From: Lingula anatina
Taxonomy: Eukaryota; Brachiopoda; Lingulata; Lingulida; Lingulidae
Assembly (NCBI RefSeq): GCF_001039355.2
Contig: NW_019775391.1
Location: 117,041-181,040 of the forward strand
DNA: 64,000 bases
Direction: 5' to 3'
This document shows, piece after piece, positions 59,862 through 64,000 of this stretch (the stretch's first letter is position 1; each line of letters starts with the position of its first letter). The notes under the pieces were generated by a model. That model had not been told where the DNA came from. It did not search any database and worked only from the letters and a program-made list of their open reading frames with translations. The translations under genes and the position numbers were made by a program.

Positions 59862-62075
59862 TCATTTATAATCTATATACTTATATGTATGTATTTTACC
59901 AGGGCCAGTTCCGACCACAAGCTCCCCGTTATTAGTGACATCAACTGACACAGGACGCCAAATGCCGTCACTCATTGTCAAAATGTTACATAAAAATCCC
60001 CCATCTGAATCAAGGATAACCACCCTGTTATTACTGTAGTCAGCTATGAATATGTTTCCAAACTTATCTACGCACACTCCTCCTGGATAACTCAGTTGCC
60101 CGTCTTCACTTCCACTCTTACCTCGTACTCCGTATTGGAACATGACGTCACCCTGGGGTGTTACTGCATACACACAATGGGCACTGAAGTTACTGACTAT
60201 GATTGCATTGATGCCATGGTGGTATGCACAACACAGTAAACCTTTACTGCACATTGGGATAGGATATCTGTTTACAAGTTGAGAATATTTCATGTCGTAC
60301 ACACAGATGCACTGTGCACTACTATCACACACGTGCACCTCGCACTCTGTACGGCCACTTGTAACACCCCTGGGGTCAGACATATCACCCTGACCAAAAC
60401 ACCGGATAGCCTGACCTGATAATGAATACAGTCTACAACATTTATCTTTGCCTGTGACAACAAATTTTTTGTTACTGACTTTAGTGATACACCTCACCCC
60501 TCCTTCTATACTGATCTCACGTTTGCATTGACCTGTGCTGGAGAATACGGACACTGTATCACCACAGAATTTGCCTCCGTGTACAACTAAAATACACCCG
60601 TCATCTGTGCACTGGATATCCCACAGGGTACCCTTAACACTAAAACAAATATTCCACTCTTGCCTATCAAGCCTAGTTTTCTTCTGAAAACATATCAGCT
60701 CGGGACAGTACGCTCTTTCTTGTTTCAAACTTCCAAAACATGCATCCAAGGGACCCCGGTATGTTTTGGCTATAATGAACTTCGTTTTGATAGACAACTT
60801 TAGTTCAGGGATTTTAGGAAACTCTAGCACAACGTCCATATTTGTTTGACCTGGTGTAAATGTTATGTCGGTAATCTTGGTATCAAAGACTGGTTCTAAT
60901 GACTGTACTTCCTCAATTCTAGTTTGGAGTGTTTTAGAATGGGTCATGACCTCGGCGTCAGAACCGGTGTCTGTGAGCTGCTGAGCGAAATCACGAATAC
61001 TCTGCATGGAAATCTTGTCCATTTCTTGCTTGTCCTTTTCAGCCTCTAAAGTCTTCACCTGCGTGGAGGTGAGTGCCTTAACTTCTGCCGTTATTTTGTT
61101 GCTTTTGTCATCTATAAATCTTGTCATTTCGGTGTAATCGGACTGTACTTTTGTTTCATAAGTTTCCAATTGCTGTTTGACGGTGGTCAAATATTCGTCC
61201 GTCTGTTGACGTACGTCATTCTCTACTTGACGGTAATAATCTTTGATTTCTCTTACAATAGTTTTACATATTCCATTTATCTCCTTAGTCATAGCTAATT
61301 TTTGAGAATCGACCAAACAAAGAGCCTTTGTCTGATTTTCTGTCAGCTTCTCTTCCGTTCTTACAATGGCTTTTTTCGCCCTTTCAAAACGAGACAGTTT
61401 CGCACTTGGGAGATATATCAGTTTTTGCTTTATGAGCTCCCGTTGAACATTCACCACATCCCCCAGTTTTTTGAAGTCGTGTTTTCTGTGAGTTTCCAAA
61501 ATACAATCTCTACATGCCACGGTGTCATCCTCTTCACAATAGAATGTTAGCAACTCGCCATCGTGTTTGTCGCAGTATTGAGCTTTATCTAATACGTGAC
61601 TTAACTGATCTCGTATGTTAGATGGGTTAACTGAAAAGTCGACTTTTGACATAGGTACAAAGCGATGTCCAGTTAATGCTGGGATGCTGTCGTGCAATTC
61701 ACGACATGTAGTACACATTTGGTTGGTTTTGGGACAACCTTGACACTGCAAAGTGGCCTCTTTATGCTTACAATACTCACAAAGTCTACCTTCTGGCGCT
61801 TTCTGATCTTTCATGAAGTCTGTTACTTTTCTTAGAAAGAAGTTTTTCACGAGAGTTTCGAACCCACCTGGTGGTACGGGGGCCTCTTGGCGACACACGG
61901 GACAGGAAAACTTGTTCTGGACACCATTCTTGGCTGCATGGTCAGCAATGCATTCCAGACAGAACGTGTGGTAACAGGGGAGCACTCTCGGGTCTTTATA
62001 TTCCTCCAGGCATATATGACACGTTAAAAATTGCTCACTGAATACGCTGCACATCTCTTTCGAAGCCATTGCCAT
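59862..62075 (-). CDS. TRIM-type E3 ubiquitin ligase with C-terminal NHL-like repeats
   Basis: An intronless frame of 737 residues starting at ATG 62073-62075 (MAMASKEM). The open frame extends 28 codons upstream but has no ATG there, and a TATA box sits right at its upstream end, so that part is 5' UTR. Counted from this Met: RING finger C19-C61 (CHICLEEYKDPRVLPCYHTF ... CPVC), a first B-box-like Cys/His module about 99-137 (CEYC ... CQGC ... CTTC), B-box 2 at 168-199 (CDKHDGELLTFYCEE ... CRDC ... H), a coiled coil about 205-375, then a beta-propeller-like region with NHL-type strands such as LSYPGGVCVDKFGNIFIADY. RING TRIMs join ubiquitin to targets chosen by the C-terminal domain; molluscan TRIM2/3/56-like proteins have this layout. 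Lack of introns suggests retroposition. Confidence 0.93.
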   Translation of the reverse strand: MAMASKEMCSVFSEQFLTCHICLEEYKDPRVLPCYHTFCLECIADHAAKNGVQNKFSCPVCRQEAPVPPGGFETLVKNFFLRKVTDFMKDQKAPEGRLCEYCKHKEATLQCQGCPKTNQMCTTCRELHDSIPALTGHRFVPMSKVDFSVNPSNIRDQLSHVLDKAQYCDKHDGELLTFYCEEDDTVACRDCILETHRKHDFKKLGDVVNVQRELIKQKLIYLPSAKLSRFERAKKAIVRTEEKLTENQTKALCLVDSQKLAMTKEINGICKTIVREIKDYYRQVENDVRQQTDEYLTTVKQQLETYETKVQSDYTEMTRFIDDKSNKITAEVKALTSTQVKTLEAEKDKQEMDKISMQSIRDFAQQLTDTGSDAEVMTHSKTLQTRIEEVQSLEPVFDTKITDITFTPGQTNMDVVLEFPKIPELKLSIKTKFIIAKTYRGPLDACFGSLKQERAYCPELICFQKKTRLDRQEWNICFSVKGTLWDIQCTDDGCILVVHGGKFCGDTVSVFSSTGQCKREISIEGGVRCITKVSNKKFVVTGKDKCCRLYSLSGQAIRCFGQGDMSDPRGVTSGRTECEVHVCDSSAQCICVYDMKYSQLVNRYPIPMCSKGLLCCAYHHGINAIIVSNFSAHCVYAVTPQGDVMFQYGVRGKSGSEDGQLSYPGGVCVDKFGNIFIADYSNNRVVILDSDGGFLCNILTMSDGIWRPVSVDVTNNGELVVGTGPGKIHTYKYIDYK

Positions 62076-62159
62076 GGTATAGGCGCCCAGAGTGGGCACA
62101 GCGCCCCGCCCCCTACACGCCGGCCTTCCCGCTCTATTGCTAATAAAGCCGTTGCGCAC

Positions 62160-62170
62160 GCTTTATATAT
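62160..62170 (-). promoter_or_regulatory. TATA box of the TRIM gene
   Basis: On the minus strand the sequence reads GATATATAAAGCGTGCG. Transcription starting about 30 bases on (near 62135) would exclude the upstream GTG frame and leave a leader of about 60 bases before ATG 62075. Confidence 0.6.
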
Positions 62171-62521
62171 CATAAAATATAGTGCTTTAAATTTGTCAAC
62201 AATCAGGTGATGTCGAAATCTACATAGTCAGAACGCCGCCCAACCCTACTGTTATATACCGCATGTTACTAAATCTGATGTTTTGTTTGATAAAGTTATC
62301 TACACACATCACGATCAGGGTGATATCAGCGTGATTTATCAGTAACATGCTGCTAGCAGCGGTGTGCCGGGTGTTCCTGTGTGTTTGTTGGGGGGGGGGG
62401 GGTCGTCACTTTTAATGAGCCCGATATGAATTCGTATTTGGCTTGTCATCAAGTCAAATATGATTTGATACCTGGTGGCTTCACCAACCATAGTTGCACA
62501 AGAACAGGAATAAAAGTTACT
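62171..62521. other. Spacer between TRIM promoter and last-exon relic
   Basis: No gene seen. A G run of 12 lies at 62391-62402. The minus-strand open frame here has no recognisable features. Confidence 0.5.
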
Positions 62522-62600
62522 AATTCGTGGCGCAATGTTCGTAGAGGACAATAAATACCTGGCTTGCAATGTTCTCACTTTTCCCGCGTCAAAACCATAG
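62522..62600 (+). pseudogene. Relic of a last exon of the secreted family (copy H)
   Basis: The final 24 codons of the family last exon survive: RGAMFVEDNKY, then CNVLTFPASKP and TAG at 62598-62600, followed by the same ATGAGG downstream block as F and G. Upstream of 62522 the match stops abruptly and there is no acceptor. The rest of the gene is missing; the TRIM gene lies where it should be. Confidence 0.85.
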
Positions 62601-63511
62601 ATGAGGTCTTTTCATATCTCCTCGCACTTGTTTTTTGACATTTTGAAATGGGCAGTTATGACTAAAATATTTCTAAGATTGACTCAGACATTCATTGTGT
62701 GTTAAGACAAAACCCAAGGATAAGTCTATGTGAGTTCATTTCTTCAGAGCGTGGAATAGATCTCTCTCAAGGCAACTGTCGACTACACAGTAATTTAGAC
62801 ATGAGACAAAATAAATAAAAGATAATTAACTTGAATTCTTGCAAGATGTTTTTTGTAAGTAATTCTGTTCTTCAAGAGACTGGCCAATGTCGTAGATCAG
62901 TTTGAGAATATTCCAATACTCTTTGTGTGCAGTTTTATTTCTTCGATATTCTCAAATGAAAAAAAAAATTCGTTTACAGGCATACCAATCTTTTGAACAA
63001 TGCATTGATTTACAACGTACTAGGAAATTAATTCGAGCCAAAAGTTAAGTTCCCCAGGCAAAAGAGTACAAATGTACTTTTCACACATTTTAATCAAGAA
63101 CTTTATATAGACATCCAAGGAGGTGTGCGCGCCATGTTATAATAAAACACACATCAATGAAACTTGTTTTCCTCTCAAAGCTCATATAATGACCTAGATG
63201 TCTGTCCTTAATGCAAACTTAATAATAATTGCATGACTACAGTGCTCTGATAAAACGGAAGAACGAATTCGCCCAGGTGCATAAAATGTTGGGTATGTTC
63301 AACTGTTCATGCACGGTATGGGATTTAATGTAAGGTGAGACATTGCTTTCTCTATCATGTTTGGCCGCCTTTTCAGAATATTATTTTAAAGTCGTTGTGT
63401 TTTGCATTAATGCAGATATGTTTTCTCTCTCTCTCAAATAAATATTACAGAACTTTTTTTCATTCGTCCATACGTCATCGTGTCATTTTAATAAACACCA
63501 ATGCATTATTT
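62601..63511. repeat. Repeated downstream block, copy 3 of 3
   Basis: Matches 52857-53800 and 57702-58706 in order, with more differences, so it is the most diverged of the three. Confidence 0.9.
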
Positions 63512-63560
63512 TGGGAGAACACTTTGGTTACTGTGTATGTGGCTGTAACGTATGGTGACA
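63307..63560 (+). pseudogene. Relic gene of a third subfamily, copy 3
   Basis: A 17-base first exon near 63317-63333 (ATGGGATTTAATGTAAG before GTGAGA) is readable. The second exon near 63514 has lost its acceptor (TTTTGG for TTTTAG) and about ten bases spanning the ATG/GTG codon, then reads ...VTVYVAVTYGDMHG before a poly(A) run at 63577-63597. Sequence after the run is unrelated. Clearly dead. Confidence 0.65.
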
Positions 63561-63576
63561 TGCATGGGCGGGTCAA

Positions 63577-63597
63577 AAAAAAAAAAAAAAAAAAAAA
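63577..63597 (+). repeat. Poly(A) run interrupting relic copy 3
   Basis: About 21-23 A in a row directly after GGCGGGTC. It may mark the 3' end of a retro-inserted sequence or be a simple run; no target duplication was identified. Confidence 0.6.
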
Positions 63598-63799
63598 CCT
63601 GGACACAAAACCTGCTGACCTGTATACCAACATATCACATAAAGGGTGTGGGCAACTGAAAGCCCGGGCCAGTAATAAGTGCACGAGTTCTGTAGGCAGA
63701 AACACACAGAAAACCACTCGTTCATGCATAAAACCAACTATGGCTAATAAAGTCATGTTTCTACTGACAAAGGATGATGAAAATTGTTCTCTCAACGCC

Positions 63800-64000
63800 G
63801 TCTGACTCTGATTTTAGAGTCAGATTGACTCCATGAGAGCCAGGGGGTGATTGACTGATAAGAGAGACTAAAGACTCTGGTAGTGGGGTTATTTGACCAT
63901 TATATAGGAGTCAAATTAACTCCATGAGGGTCAAGGGGTGCTGGACTCTGACTAGAGAGTCAAATGACTTCAATTTTATTCTCAGTGCTTGTGTAATGCT
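63800..64000. repeat. GACTCTNNTAGAGTC-rich repeat at window end
   Basis: Several copies of GACTCT / AGAGTCA and of TTAACTCCATGAGGGTCA-type words (TTGACTCCATGAGAGCCA at 63826, TTAACTCCATGAGGGTCA at 63915) in direct and inverse orientation. Probably part of an inverted-repeat element that runs off or near the window end. Confidence 0.5.

Noticed and set aside
63335-63805. 156-codon + strand frame near the end
   Set aside because: It joins repeat-block sequence, relic exon 2 and a poly(A) run (Lys run); not a real gene.
1-64000. tRNA, rRNA and CRISPR arrays
   Set aside because: No cloverleaf or A/B-box arrangement, no rRNA-like stretch and no spaced identical repeats were seen; repeats present are microsatellites, MITEs and gene duplications.

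Overview
The window looks like nuclear DNA from an invertebrate animal, most likely a mollusc (gastropod is my best guess, inferred from gene style and not proven). It is AT-rich, has long introns with GT/AG borders, many microsatellites and many small inverted-repeat transposons, and it carries a RING/B-box/NHL TRIM gene of the kind common in molluscs. There is no bacterial-style organisation. Three single N characters (9053, 46383, 52338) each sit at the edge of duplicated or missing sequence and look like contig joins.

Layout. (1) About 1.3-24.0 kb, + strand: the 3' part of a large ADAM gene (disintegrin and metalloproteinase membrane protein), 23 exons reconstructed by hand, at least 1,382 codons. 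Order: Thr/Ser-rich stretch, prodomain, furin-like site, metalloprotease domain with HMIGH in place of HExGH (catalytic Glu replaced by Met), disintegrin, cysteine-rich and EGF-like parts, one membrane segment, and a cytoplasmic tail of about 530 residues. The first exon lies upstream of the window or was not found. (2) About 26.6-58.9 kb, + strand: a tandem array of a secreted-protein family I do not recognise. A full gene has four exons: a 17-base first exon holding the start codon just downstream of a TATA box, a second exon with the signal peptide and a Cys-Cys segment, a 190-base third exon, and a last exon of 350-380 bases. Copies A (26.6-32.1 kb), B (34.4-37.0 kb), C (40.3-43.7 kb) and G (54.8-57.7 kb) have all four exons. 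D (47.6-48.0 kb) has only the last exon. F (51.4-52.9 kb) lacks exon 3 at an N. E (48.9-50.3 kb) is a pseudogene cut by a mariner-like element. (3) Relics of a third subfamily follow F, G and a last-exon relic at 62.5 kb, each inside a repeated block of roughly 1 kb. (4) 59.9-62.1 kb, - strand: an intronless TRIM gene sitting inside the array between G and the last-exon relic.

How it works together. The ADAM is predicted to be a surface protein that binds partners through its disintegrin and Cys-rich regions rather than cutting them. The array encodes small secreted proteins of about 273-280 residues; shared promoters suggest shared expression, and lost cysteines, lost splice sites, pseudogenes and a conversion-like tract suggest rapid birth and death. 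The TRIM is a predicted cytoplasmic E3 ubiquitin ligase with no evident functional link to its neighbours. The secreted family is the best candidate for something undescribed.
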